A stretch of DNA of 64,000 nucleotides from Nageia nagi. Its lineage: Eukaryota > Pinophyta. The notes beneath the pieces were generated by a model. It saw only the letters and a list, made by a program, of their open reading frames with translations, searched no databases and had not been told where the DNA came from. The first letter of the stretch is position 1, and every line of letters begins with the position of its first letter. This document shows, in pieces, positions 1-12,517 of this stretch. The DNA lies in the NCBI GenBank assembly GCA_050084985.1, contig JBITNC010000001.1:159340001-159404000 (forward strand), in the 5' to 3' direction. A program made the translations under genes and the position numbers.

Positions 1-79
1 TATAATAATATAATACCCTTAAATAATGGAGGAAATTAAAAGTGGTAAAACTATTAGAAAGAAATAAAGAGAGTATATT

Positions 80-2340
80 ATTATACATAAAAATCACAAC
101 ACAAGCATCTAGAAGCAAGATGCTTGCATCACCACCACCTTTCAACTTCTCCTCGGAGGTGCCTCGATCATCATCACTGATTATAACTCCCTTAAAATTG
201 ATGCATTCTCCCCAAAGGTTAGGATATCATATGCCAAGTTTCCCCTTCAATATGAAGACTCATCCGTCATTAGGTAGCTTATCATAGGTGGTACAAATGA
301 GAAAGGATCCAAGCCAAGCAAGATAGATCTTCTCAAAAGCTCCTAAGATGGAGATGACATCAACCTAGTAAGGTATCATAAAGATGAACTAAGGTCAGCT
401 TACTAGGTTGGATGACATCAACCAAATAATAATGAACTACCAATAGGAAAGAGTAGTCAAAAAGAGGATCCCAATATGAGGAAATAGCATCAACCCAACA
501 AAATAATCCAATGGGTAACTATTGTTGGAAGTATGAGGAAATCATGTTAGCAGTAGAGAGATGAATTCATGATAAGCAAGAGAAGTCAAAAGTAAGATCC
601 CACCTAGAGATAATGTTAGTAATAGGGAACAATTTCAAAATAAAATAAGGCCAAGCATCCCAACCTAAGGGCATTAGCAACTAACTGATTGAAGTCAAAT
701 CACCATGTAGGATAACATTAGCATCAAAACCTCAAATATTTAACAAAGGGAAATGATCATTTTATAAGAGAAAATCCCAAAGGTTTCAAAGGTAAGAGAT
801 AACATTAATAGGAGGATGTTAATATTAAAAGCATTAAGGTCAACAAGTATCATAGCGATGATGCCATTGATGGTATCTCCAACTACTGAAAGCTATGTAC
901 TAAGGGAAAAAGGGATAAATGAGGGTCAAACCATATGATTCAAAGCCTTATAAATACTCATTTCATAAGCTACTTCCCCTAGAAGTTCCCTAGTACTAAC
1001 ATTCAATACTTACGGCATATAGTGGGACAAAGTTTAGCAAATATGAAGACTAGTCTAGTTAGAGTTTGATGCTGGTTAGTTGGAGATCAAGGCAATATTT
1101 TATTAAGCATTTCGATTGCATGATAAATTTCCAAAATTATGTAGGATCAATACATAATCTAGCTATTATGCATGTAGCAAGAGACTTAGGCTTCATAATT
1201 AGCAAAGAAACAAGCATAAGTCTCCAAGTGGGATATACTTCCATTGATAATCTTATCATAGTTATGAGCATGTATAAAATGACCATTGTATCAATAAACA
1301 TAGTTCACTATTTGAACTATGGGTTCATGCATGGAAATTATGATAGTAAAGCTATGTACAAAGATTGTATTAAAATCCTAAAGTGATATAAACATAGATC
1401 TTCTAGTAATGTCTAAGTGTTTTAAATTTGATATCTTATTTTGAATAGCATAACTGTAGATTTGTGATAGTAGGTTTAAGAGTTAGTTAAAGTATCAAAG
1501 AATCTATAAATAGATTTATTGTATTTTTCTTGGTGGCTCATCTATTATAAATAGAGATCTCAATATTGTATTAGGAGAGGATTATTTGATATTTGCCCTT
1601 TTATAATGGAAAATCACTTATGTTGCATCAAATTGGATTTGGTCATGTTTGCTCTTTTATTTCAGTATCTGTATTTTTAGGTGTTTATAAGGATGGATTT
1701 GATCAATTATTCCTATGTATGAGATGTAGTTGAATGATGTATTAGTAGTTGTTATGCCTCTCCCTCTTGTTTCATATATGTGAGTTTGTATTTTATATGT
1801 GATTGTGAGTTGAGTTTCCACCCCATCGTTCTAGTGTATTATTTTGGAAGCCCAGGATGGCTTTGAGCTTCATCCTTTCCATTTATTTCTAGTAACTCTT
1901 ATCTTTTTTAAGAGTTAGACTCTTTTCAACACCCCTATCTCTTTCTTTCTAACACTTTTGACCTAGCATAAAAGGCACTCCATGTCTACTGGAGCAGGTA
2001 TTTGAATTAATAAGAATTAGAATTGAACCATGAAGCCTCAACCTTGTAGCTTGCATCTTTTTCCATAAGTACATGCACCCATAGGATGTTGGTCACTATA
2101 TTTATGGGTCATCCATCCTAAGGCCCCAAAGTTTCAATTGCTCTATCTAGGGAGGCATTTTCTTTTCAAGGAGAGGATTTTAATTGAGGGATCTACTACT
2201 CTAACAATGTGTGGAGAGTTCTCATAGAAGGTAGTTCATCTAAGCATTGGCTTGTAAAATTAGAGGTTAGACATGTTTTCCATTCAATGTTTGCTAGTAT
2301 GATCTTATTCCAATACATCTTGCATAATTGCTCTTTAATA
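80..2340 (+). repeat. Long direct repeat, copy 1 (probable 5' LTR)
   Basis: This stretch is repeated in the same orientation at about 4595-6823. The match can be followed through the whole length, for example the shared text near 215 and 4725 (ccccaaaggttaggatatca) and the block near 1560 and 6040. Both copies carry a TATA-like box (TATAAATAG) at the same relative place, which fits an LTR with its own promoter. An open stretch at 1066-1386 recurs in broken form in copy 2, so it is probably not a gene. The outer ends are approximate, and a clean TG...CA border was not found. The repeat itself is certain; the LTR reading is an inference. Confidence 0.72.
1546..1554 (+). promoter_or_regulatory. 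TATA-like box in repeat copy 1
   Basis: TATAAATAG lies about two thirds into the repeat and is conserved in copy 2. This is the expected arrangement for an LTR promoter at the U3/R border. Confidence 0.45.
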
Positions 2341-4594
2341 GTTTTTGGTATGCCCATTGGGGCATGTAGCACACACTCAAAGGTATTATTTAGGCTTTCA
2401 ACAGAAACATGTACACTAGGTGTATTATATTTGTAGATAAAGTATGAAGTTCAGTTAACCCCCAAATTGTAAAAATAAAAATGAATCCTATCTCTCGTAT
2501 AGTTTTGGCCATGACCTTGTACAATAAATATATTTTCTAATCGAATAGTTGTTTAGTTGTTTCTTTTGCAACCCCCATTTCTTTTCAAGATGTAGATCTT
2601 TTGCTATACATGATACTCTTCCTATATCTTATCTCACATGTATATAATAAGGTTTGGATATAAATTCTTTAAGCCTAGTCTGAACATTGGGCTTGAGGTC
2701 AATTATCATAACATAGTTAGGTATCATCATGTACATTTGAGTTGTTTTTCATCCATTACCATTAAAATTGTTAATGTAATTTAATAGCATACATAATATC
2801 AAGGGTCAAGTACCCAACAACTTGGGTAAAGATACATCAAGAGGAGACTACAAATAAATAAAATTACCACCAAGGTAAGAAAGCCAAAGAAAATATGAGT
2901 TGATAAATTATGAATAAATGATATTAGCAAAAGAAAATGTCTAGCCTAAAATCTACTTGAGTCCCTCCAGTGATGATCGACATCAAAACTAAGGGAAACA
3001 CCCTACATTTTTCAAAATTTAGATTGCTCCAAACATGATCCAAGATATATTAGATCCCTTACAGTAAGTATGGATATTCTCAACATAAATCTATGATGTA
3101 TAGTTCTATTTTACTGATGAGGTGGATATAAGGTATGGCTATTCCCAAGGACTAAATCAAATATAAATGCTACATGAATTAGCTAGTACCTTGGGAGATA
3201 TAGTCAGGATTTCCATGATCATCACAACATGTGGATATATCAAAAATCCCTTATTCCTTTGAAAAAGTCTATGCATGACCTGAATCAAGATAAATACTAG
3301 AAGATGAGGATCTATTAATGACATCAATTAGTGCATAACCAGTTTCTAATAAGAGCATATATATCTTGATGAAAATATTTCATGCATTAGTTTAACTTCA
3401 TAACTTTATCAAATTTCCTAATTCACTGTATTAGGCTTATAATGATTTACAATTATGGATTAGCTAATAAGATGGGTTGATTGTAGATCTATTAAATACA
3501 GGTGAAGGTTGTCAAGAGTTAGCATTGATTCCCATTCTAAAAAAAAGAAAATAAAACTAAAGGATAGTATGCTTTCCAACTCAAACAACCATAAATGGAA
3601 AATCACTCAGCCAAAGTGAATATAGATCATCAAATCTCTAATTAATTTTTATTTTGATACCAAGATAGATCAGCCTCCTAAACACTTTCGATCAAGGATA
3701 AAGCTTAAGCTTAAATACTAGGCAAATACCATAGTTTGTTATAAAAATGTAAAGGAAAGGATGGATCCCAAGAAAGAAGAGATGTAGATATGTGCCTATG
3801 AAGCCATACCTTGGTTTGATAGTGATGTACATTAGTGTTTTTTGTTCTTCCTATGGCATCTTAATCCCTGACATCCTTTCCCAAATCCTATTAATTTGGG
3901 AAAAATGCTAAGACCCTTTTGGTTTAAGTATTCCAAATCATTCCCCTACCCTGTTTGTTGAACTCTCTTATCCCTCCTCATAAAGCACCCCACTCATTTC
4001 TTTGTTATCCTTTACTTGAACTTCTTTCATTTTAGAAGATCAACCACTACCACCATGGTTTAAGTATTCCAAATCATGGTGTGGTTCCATCCTATGCACA
4101 CTCCTATCTTTCCTCATACGTTTTCTTCCTCCTCCACTCCTTGGTTACCCTCCACCCCACCCTCATGCATTTTCTCTACTAGCTTCTTGGTCACCTCTCC
4201 TGCTTAGGGAGATTTCCATCTTCCAAATAGTAATCCTTCTTCTACCTGCAACTCATCGTTTCTCCTTCTATGCGTACCTCATTTCTTCCCTCTCCACATT
4301 ATGTTCCACACCTTACAAAGGTCTGATTTCATAGGTATTTTTAGACTTATAAGGAAATAACACCCTTGAATTATGATCATATGCAAGAGAGGGAATTTCT
4401 AAGGATAAGGTTCAAGAAAATAAATTCTAAAAGCCAAAATTAGATAAGTTTCCAAAAGAAGAATATTGAGAAAATTTGTATGTAGCATTTGCATTTTTCT
4501 CCCATCTTCTTGGACTCATATTTTTCCTATGTGGTTTCCTCTTTATCATTGCATAAAGCTCTAGATTCACTAAAGTTTTTGGTAAAGGGGGAAA
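2341..4594. other. Spacer between the two long direct repeats
   Basis: About 2.25 kb without a recognisable protein domain on either strand. If the flanking repeats are LTRs, this is the internal region of a non-coding LTR element. A purine-rich run (aaagggggaaaaa, near 4585-4597) directly before copy 2 could be a polypurine tract. A short phrase (ggtttaagtattccaaatca) occurs twice, near 3922 and 4059. TGGTAT occurs just after copy 1 near 2346 but does not continue as a clear tRNA primer site. Confidence 0.4.
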
Positions 4595-6823
4595 AATATA
4601 CATAAAAATCATAACAAAAGCATTCAAGAGCAAGATGCCTACATCATCACCACATTTCAACTTCTCCTTGAAGGTGCCTTGACCATCATCACTAGCTAGA
4701 ACTCCATTTGAATTGATGCATGCTCCCCAAAGGTTAGGATATCATCTACCAAGCTTCCCCTTCATCATAAGGACTCATATGATGTTGGGTAGCCTACCAG
4801 AGGTGGTACAAATGAGAAAGGATCCAAGCTAGGTAATATATATCTTATCAAAAGATCTTGAGCCAAATATGACATCAACCTAGCAAGGTATCATGAAGAT
4901 GAACTAAGTTTGGCTCACTAGGTTAGATGACATTAGCCAAATAAAAATGAACACTCAAAATGTAAGAGTAGTAAAAAAGAGGACCCCTATTTGAGGAAAT
5001 GACATCATACCAATAAAATAATATAATGGATGACTATTGTTGGAAGTTTTATGAAATGATATGAGCAACAAAATGATGAACTCCCAACAAGTAAGAGCAG
5101 TCAAAAGCAAGACCTCGCTTGAAGATGATGTTAGTAATAGGAAAGAACTTCAAAATGAACTAAGATCAGGCATCCTAGCATTAGTGATCAAATAACTAAA
5201 ATTAGATCATCATATAGGAAATAATCATTTAATAAGAGAAAATCCCCAAGGTTTCAAAACACGTAAACAACATCACAAGTGGATGTTAATGTTAAAAGCA
5301 TTGAAGTCAAAAAGTCTCAAGGGGATGATGGCATTGATCGTGTCTCCTACTACTAGTAGCTATATGCTAAGGGGAAAATAGGTAAATGAGGGTCTAATCA
5401 TCTAATTCAAAGCATCAACAATACCTAGAGCATAAGTTACTTCCCTCGAAAGATCCTTAATACTAACATTCATCACTTCTAACATATGGTGAGGTAAATT
5501 TTAGCAAATATGAAGACCAATCTAGTTAGATTCTGATACCTATTAGTTGGAGATCAAGGCAACATTTGATCAAGCATGTTGGTTGCATGATAAAGTTCCA
5601 AAATTACCTAGGATCAATATATGATTTGGCTATTATGTATGTAGCATGAGACTCAAGCTTCATGAGTAGCAAAAAAATAAGTAGAAGTCTCCAAGTGGAA
5701 TATGCTTCCACCAATAATCTTATCATAGATATGAACATGTATAAAATGACCAATTTATCAGTTAACATAATTAATTGTTTGAACTAAGGAGTCATGCATG
5801 GAAATATCAACCTATGTTGGTCAAGCTATGTATAAAGATTGTATTAAAATCCTAAAGTGATCTAAACAAAGATATTCTAGTAATGTCTAAGTTTTTTGAA
5901 TTTGATATCTTGTTTTGAATAGCATGACTATCAATTTGTGGTAATAGGCTTAAGAGTTAGTTAAAGTATTAGAGAATCTATAATTAGGTTTATTGTATTT
6001 TTCATGTCAGCTCATCTTTTATAAATAGAGAGCTTAATATTGTATTAGGAGAGGATTATTCAACATTTTCCCTTTTATAATGGAAAATCACTTATGTTGC
6101 ATCAAATTGGATTGGGTCATGTTTGCTCTTTTGTTTCAGTATTTGTATTTTTTGGTGTTTATAAGGATGGATTTGATCAATTATTCTTATGTTTGGAATG
6201 TAGGTGATTGATGTATTAGTAGTTATTATGCCTAGCCCTCTTGTCGTAAATATGTGAGTTAAAGTTTGTATTTTGTTTATGACTGTGATCCGAGTCTCCC
6301 CCCCTTGGTTCAAGTGTATTATGCCAAAATCTTGGGAGGGCCTCGAGCTTCATCCTTCTTATTTCTTTCTAGTAACTTTTATCTTTTCTGATATTTAAAC
6401 TTTTTACAACACCCCTATCTCTTTATTTCCAACACTTTTGAACCTAGCATGAAAGGGACTCCATGCCTATTGGAGTAGGTCTCCAACCTATTAAAAATTG
6501 GAATTGAACTATGAAGCCTTGACCTTTTGACCCTTGTCTTTGTCTATGAGGACATGCACCCATGGGATGTTGGTCACTCTATATGTGGGTATTCTGTACC
6601 AAGGTCCTAAAGTTTCATTTGCTCTATCTAGGGAGGTGTTTTCTCTTTAAGGATAGTATTTTTACTGAGGGATATGCACCTCTATTAGTGGGTAGCAATT
6701 TCTCAAAGAAGGCATTTCATCTAAGCATCGACTTGTAAAACTAGAGGTTGGAGAAGCTATCCATCCAATGTTAGCTAGTATGATCTCATCCTAGCACATC
6801 CTTTATCATTACCAATTAATAAT
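4595..6823 (+). repeat. Long direct repeat, copy 2 (probable 3' LTR)
   Basis: Second copy of the repeat at 80-2340, in the same orientation and diverged by many substitutions and small indels. It ends where the copia LTR at 6824 begins, so its right border may have been trimmed. The reading frame open in copy 1 is interrupted here. A conserved TATA-like box sits at 6020-6028. Confidence 0.7.
6020..6028 (+). promoter_or_regulatory. TATA-like box in repeat copy 2
   Basis: TATAAATAG at the position equivalent to the box at 1546 in copy 1, with matching flanks on both sides. Confidence 0.42.
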
Positions 6824-7008
6824 TACATTAATCAAAATAGGGTTTAAATACAATGAATACTCCGAGGTTACATTCTCATAAAACTATAGATTTAGTAAAC
6901 TACCATAAAACCTGAATATGTATGATTAAATATTAGTAACTATACAAATGTATTATTTAAATTTATTAATACCTAAAGTACCTATTAATTTAATGTATTA
7001 TTGTAACA
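6824..7008 (-). repeat. Copia element 3' LTR
   Basis: 185 bp, pairing with 12518-12703. On the plus strand it ends TGTATTATTGTAACA, so the minus-strand LTR starts TGTTACA. Its other end is TACATT where the partner has TGCATT, so the terminal CA has mutated or been trimmed. Confidence 0.85.
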
Positions 7009-7016
7009 TTCCTCCC
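7009..7016 (-). other. Polypurine tract of the copia element
   Basis: GGGAGGAA on the minus strand, directly beside the 3' LTR. This is where plus-strand DNA synthesis is primed in LTR retrotransposons, and it supports the minus-strand orientation. Confidence 0.65.
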
Positions 7017-7600
7017 ATAATACATTAGGTCCTCAAAGAACAAGAGGAAACTCCTAAAGTATTCAAACTTTCCACTATTAAGAGATTTGGTGAAGATATT
7101 TGTAGTTTGCTCTTTTATGGAAATGCAACAAACTTGAATGTTATGTAGTAAAACATGGTAATAGATGAAATGCACCTTTATTTCAATATGTTTGGTGCTC
7201 TCATGGAAATATAATAATTATGAACCATATTCAACACACTTTGATTATCATAGTGCAAAATTATAGTGTATTTTTGTGGAATTCTAATATTTATCAAAAT
7301 GTGAAGTAACCATACTACTTCACAAACAACACCAGCTACAACATGGTATTCTGACTTTGTGGTAGACTTGGATATGATGCTCCTTCTTACTACCCCATGA
7401 AATCATTTTAGATCCAAGAAGAACACATATCCCATCATTTATCTTTTATCATCCAAGGATCCTCCATAATTTATATTTGTGTATCCAATCATGATTAACT
7501 TATCATTCTTCTTATACTCTAGGCTATAACTATCATTGCCATTGATGTATCTCAAAACATTCTTTATCACAGTCCAATGGACCTTCTTTGGTTCATGCAT
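7017..7600 (-). pseudogene. Copia RNase H domain, decayed
   Basis: On the minus strand, fragments read as the C-terminal RNase H of a copia polyprotein: SKSTTKSEYHVVAG (family form: ST.AEY), then LHYDNQSVLNMV with the conserved Asp-Asn-Gln of the active-site strand, and IFTKSL near 7080 (family form: IFTKPL). It follows the reverse transcriptase fragments and ends just before the polypurine tract, as expected. Stops and shifts break it, so no functional protein is expected. Confidence 0.8.
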
Positions 7601-7603
7601 AAA

Positions 7604-8420
7604 TCATAAAAAATAACTAACAACATAGAAAATAATCATTTTGGTGTATGCTAGGTAAATTAACCCTCCAATTAGTTGATGGTAGAGAATTGCATGCACC
7701 AATGGAGAACATTCATGGCATGATAAATATAAACTAGGTTCAATTAGCATGGATATTGGTTGGCAACATGTCATACTAAATTTCTTAAACAAAATCTTAG
7801 TGTACTTCATTTGTGAAGTAAATATTTTGTCATGCATCTTTCATACCTCCAATCTGAGGAAATAGTGAAGTAAACCAAGGTCTATCATGTCAAATGATCT
7901 TTTGAGATCATCTTTGTAAGATGTGATCAACTCCTTAGTACTAATTTTGATAACCATATCATCTACATATACTACAACAATGATAATATCCCTCCCTTTA
8001 TGTTGTCTAAGGTAGAGGCAGGTTAGGATCATGTTGACTCCTATTGAAACCATGTTATAGTAGGTGTCCATCAATTTTTTTATACCAAGCTCTTGGAACC
8101 TATTTCAAGTCATATATAGGTGTGATCAATCTACACACTTTTTCCTTATCTAGATCAATCACAAACCCTTCAAGTTGCTTGATGTATACTTCTTCCTCTA
8201 AGTATCCATTCAAGAAGGCACTTTTCACATCCATCTATGGAATTTCCATTCAAATTGTGCAACCATTGCAATTATAGTGTTCTTCTTATTGGATGTGGGA
8301 GAAAAAGTCTCCTCATAGTCAATAGCTTCCTCTTATCTATATCCTTTGGTAACTAATCAAACCTTATGCTTATCAAGTGTTTCGTCAAATTTGTGCTTTA
8401 TTTATAACACTCATTTGTAA
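7604..8420 (-). pseudogene. Copia reverse transcriptase domain, decayed
   Basis: Two open pieces (7841-8074 and 7604-7837) plus a broken upstream part cover much of a copia reverse transcriptase. Visible motifs are AIDYEETFSP near 8320, the catalytic YVDDM near 7955-7970, FDMIDLGLLHYFLRLEV near 7850, and IFTSQMKYTKILFKKFSM continuing in the next piece. The catalytic YVDD is intact locally, but stop codons between the pieces destroy the polyprotein. Order and strand agree with the flanking RNase H and integrase remnants. Confidence 0.88.
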
Positions 8421-8689
8421 CAAATGACCTTATTTCTAGGTGGAAGTTCTACTAACTTTCACTTGCCATTTGTCATCAATGCATTGTACTCAAATTGCAT
8501 GGCTAACTTCTAATGTAGTAGGTTGATTATTTCATGAATCATTTCAATTTTGATCGTATTCCCCATTATGCTCATCAATTCCAAGTTCACTTCCTCATGA
8601 TCAATGCTTCATTTCCTTGATCTAGATATGGAAGTGTCTAGTGAAGCACTCACGTTTGAATCCTACAATGTCTTTTGGTACCATTTTGG

Positions 8690-8875
8690 TTATCTAACAT
8701 TATCAGATGATAAGTTCACAACTGGAGCTTCTCTCTCATCATCCTTATTATCATAATTGATATTGGGATCACTTTTAGGTTTAGGTACTACTACAAGTGG
8801 ACTAGTTGAAGATTCACCAACCTCATCAAAAATTACATCTCTACTGATATATATCTTTTGAGTAGTAGGATCCAT
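8690..8875 (-). pseudogene. Copia integrase-RT linker (SRDVIFDE region)
   Basis: An open stretch on the minus strand with DPTTQKIYISRDVIFDE, the phrase typical of the integrase C-terminal and linker part of plant copia polyproteins. An acidic, low-complexity tail follows (NYDNKDDERE). It lies between the integrase core and the reverse transcriptase, as it should. Confidence 0.8.
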
Positions 8876-9600
8876 GAGTTTGTATCCTTTAGATTCAGTA
8901 CTATACTAGAGAATAATGCACTTTATATACTTGTAATACAATTTCTTTCTTTTCTTTTTGGAAATTTGTATAAAGGTAGTGCAACCAAATACTCAATGAT
9001 GTGAGATAGATGGTTTCACTCTTGTACATGCTTCTTCAGGTTTCATCCCATCAAGATCCTTATAAGGTTCTTTATTTAGCATATGTACTTCAATGTTTAT
9101 GGCATCAACATAATATTTTCTATCCAAATTTGCACCTTTTAGCATACTTCTTACCATTTCAACTATGGTTTAAATTTTCATTACAAACCCCATTTTATTA
9201 TGGTGAGTAGGGTGTGCTCAACAATGCAAAAAACTCATTTGATATATATTTTAACTCTTTATCTAAGTAAAGAACATGGATGTAATGACTAGTGACATTC
9301 TCCACATGAGCTTTGAAATACTAAAAGGTTTCATCCTTTATTTTTAATAAGTACACCCATATTTTTTGGAGTAACCATCAATAAATAAGAGGAAGTATCT
9401 TAGCCAAATGTTATTATCACTCATGGCTCCACACAGACTGATGTGAATCACATCAAGAGATCTTGTACCATGATATTTGCTAACCTTAAATGAAATTCTA
9501 TGTTGTTTCCCTATAATTCAAGTAGAAAAAATATTAGTAGGAGAAGCTAAAGATGGGAGATCGCATACCATATCCTTCTTTTTCAAGGTTATTAGTTAAT
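8876..9600 (-). pseudogene. Copia integrase core, decayed
   Basis: On the minus strand near 9440-9475 the frame reads RSLDVIHISLCGAM followed by YFLLFIDGYSKKYGCTY. This matches the integrase core pattern (VIHTDLCGPM ... YFLTFIDD.SR). The first catalytic Asp of HTD is replaced (HIS), and the second lies in FIDGYS. Several stops interrupt the region. Non-functional. Confidence 0.78.
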
Positions 9601-9879
9601 TTAAATTCATATGTGCAAAAAATTAGTACCAAAGAGTGGTGACATCTATAACACAAACATTAAGAGGTTGATTTTTGGAAGCTACAACATCAAGTAGAAA
9701 CATCTTCCCAATTCCTTGAACTTTGGTTATAATTTAATAATATCTTGATTTGTATAAGATGAAGAAAAATTTCTTTCCATTCATAGTTTTAAACTCCACA
9801 TTCATATTATCTTTCAACATTTAACTAATTAACAATAGGTTCTTTGTGATCCCTAGAACATACAAAACCACTTTGATCT

Positions 9880-10060
9880 AATAGTTATTCTTTCCAAGTC
9901 AAACTTGAACATTGCCCTTGCCTTCAATGTCATGGGGTGTATCATCTCCCAAATATACTTGACCAAGATGTGATTTTTTTTCCAAAGAAACAAACCAATC
10001 CTTTTGGCTAGTCATGTGCTTGGAAGTACTAGAATCAACATACTAAGTGGATGAAACTAA
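9880..10060 (-). pseudogene. Copia aspartic protease fragment
   Basis: On the minus strand near 10020-10045 the frame reads YVDSSTSKHMT, equivalent to the copia protease motif D-S-G-A-S..HMT with the Gly replaced by Ser. It sits between the zinc knuckle and the integrase, as in intact elements. Confidence 0.65.
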
Positions 10061-10248
10061 GGATTTCTCTTGATGAACAAGAGTAAGATTTTCAAATTCA
10101 TTAGTCACTTCTTTAGCATCATTGGTAATATTTTCTTGTTGTTGTGTTTGTGGAAGTGGTCTTCTTTTTTTCCACTTCCCTTGATTCTTAAAATTTGTTC
10201 CTTTTTTATTTTTATTCTTATTACTCAAAGAGCCTTGAGCAAAATAAT

Positions 10249-10303
10249 TGTACCAACAATCCTACAATTCATGCCCTTTCTTGCCACAAATTATACAACT
10301 TTT
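10249..10303 (-). pseudogene. Gag CCHC zinc knuckle with an in-frame stop
   Basis: On the minus strand the frame reads SCIICGKKGHEL then a stop and DCWY. This is the retroviral-type C-x2-C-x4-H-x4-C nucleic-acid binding knuckle. A TAG stands where CAG (Gln) is usual, the pattern left by deamination of a methylated cytosine. A basic, Gln-rich stretch follows at 10043-10228. Confidence 0.82.
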
Positions 10304-10429
10304 CTTTTGCTTGTCATTCGATTGCGAGAATATTTTTATTTTGCCTTTCTATTGGATATGCTTATTGCCTCTTTTATTGGACATCATGGATTGTTCCTCT
10401 TCATGAGAATTTACATGTGAAACTTCTTC

Positions 10430-10990
10430 TTATTGTAACATATTTACCAACTCTTCAATGCCAAGTGTTTACTTTAGGATGTTTAATGTTGTCACAAAGG
10501 TACAGTATGTCTCTAGGAGTGATACAAAGTTAATGGGTATAAGAAGCTTATCTTCCACCATATTACCTAATTATAGTGAGGTAATGAGGTCCACAACTCT
10601 ACAAAGAAAGGATTCAATTTTTTCACCACTTTTTAAGTTTTAGTATGTGTAACCATCCTTGCAAATGTAGAATTTGATTTTGATTCTTTGATGGAAAAAC
10701 TTGCTACAATTTCTTTCATGCTTCTATAACATCTTTGGAATATTGAACATAAGGTTGTATATCATAAAAAATTCCAAGTAAAATGATCATGCAATCTTTC
10801 CTACTTCTTTGATTAAATTTAGTTTGGGCTTCACCAATTATCATTAGACAAGTCTCTTTTCCAGTTACAATATCCTATAATTCTTCAAATTCTAAGATTG
10901 CTTGAATTTTTTTTCCAAATGGCATAATGATTACTCTTTAACACTTATGAATTAGGTAGTAAAATCTTTGGGGTGGGATGGGACATCTTA
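10430..10990 (-). pseudogene. Copia gag region, decayed
   Basis: Upstream of the zinc knuckle on the minus strand, frame fragments such as KIQAILEFEELQDIVTG near 10850-10915 resemble the helical gag part of plant copia elements. Stops and shifts are frequent, so only position and general character support the call. Confidence 0.55.
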
Positions 10991-12517
10991 TCTTCAATCA
11001 TTGATCTTCAAATTCATGATTTTCAAAAAAATATTTACTCTCTCTTGAGTTTGCAAATTTTCCAAGTTTTGGTTTGCCTTCAAAGATCATTTCAATCACC
11101 AAGGTATTCAATAGGCTCAAAAAAAAAATTTTATATACCTTTAATTTTAACAAATACTTTAAAAATAATTTAGGACATGTAAAAATTATTTTGTAATGGA
11201 TATTTGAACTCATGACCTCTTTTTGTACAATTGGATGCCTTGCCAATGCATAAAGGGGCTTCATCTTATTTAAATCATGTATCATTTTTATTTTGTTTAC
11301 ATTTAAGGAATACATTATTTTTAAATCAAAATTTGATCTTGGAAAAGTTTTGCAAGGTTTATGAATGTTCTTGGTGGGTAGTCATTTCAACTACTTAAAA
11401 ACTCTTCAATTATTTTATCTCTTCAAATAAATATTTGTTGGATAAATATTATATTGCTCAACATTTTATGATTTTCCTACAAAGGTTGTAATATTTTTTC
11501 AAAAAATTTAATCAAACTTTAGGCTTTTAATTAAATTTTTTAGGTAGGTGGTTGCAAGTCTTTGGTTGCTAAGACAAGGTACTAGGGTTGATTGTTTGAA
11601 ATATATGCAATGCAAACATAGTTTGATGGAATGCATAAGATGGAAAGCAACATGGAGGAAGTGCATGGAGAGTAAATGCATATTTTTCTTGATACAACTA
11701 TAGATACATAATGCTCTATATGCATTTGGACACTTATGTACCTAGACTATAGACAGTGTGATGAGAGTGAAAGACTATGATAATATAAATCATTTTTTAG
11801 TTAAAGCTTTATTCTATTTTCTCTACTTTATGGTGTGCATAGAAGGCTCCACAGGGAGGAGAACCTCAAGATTCAAACTATCACACAAAAAATATGCCAA
11901 GGAGAGTGGGTGAACAATTTGTTGTAATGGACAGTCTATTTCATGGAATGTAATTCTCTTCAATTTCTACGGGTAATGGGAAGATGGGTGCAAGACATAA
12001 GAAGGGAATAAGTATGCAATGTACAATTTGCTTACTGCATATGCATATACACACTCCACTCCACTTTTAAATGTGTCTTTAACTATCAAAACTTGTTTAT
12101 TATCTTACTAAGGTTTGGAGTATGGTATGGGTGAGTGTTGTGTAGTAAGAAGAGTATTATTTCATAAGCATTTCTTAGGCATATTTTTAACTAACACATA
12201 TATAGATCCACACTACTCTTCTACATTGTTCAACAGTAGATCTCTCATTCTTTCTCTTAACATGAATTTCCTCACATGGAAATATAATGGATGTGTTTAT
12301 CTTTATTACAAGGATTCCGATCACTTCTTTACACATATCAAGGTTCTTAATATTTTATACACAACAATCATCCAAAGTAAGGTAAGTTGTATGCACACAA
12401 AAAAATCTCATTTTCTATAGATATATAATTTTTTATTCTCCACAAGAATCATCCCTTGGTCATGGATAATAACCATCACTTTATAGGGTAGATTATGAGA
12501 AGAAAGAAATTTTCACT
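10991..12517 (-). other. Copia leader region, no gene seen
   Basis: About 1.5 kb between the gag remnant and the 5' LTR. It is AT-rich, with open stretches that show no family resemblance. Near 11200-11240 there is a tRNA-B-box-like phrase (tttgaactcatgacctc) that could be a trace of a small retroposon. No convincing initiator tRNA-Met primer site survives next to the LTR. Confidence 0.4.
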
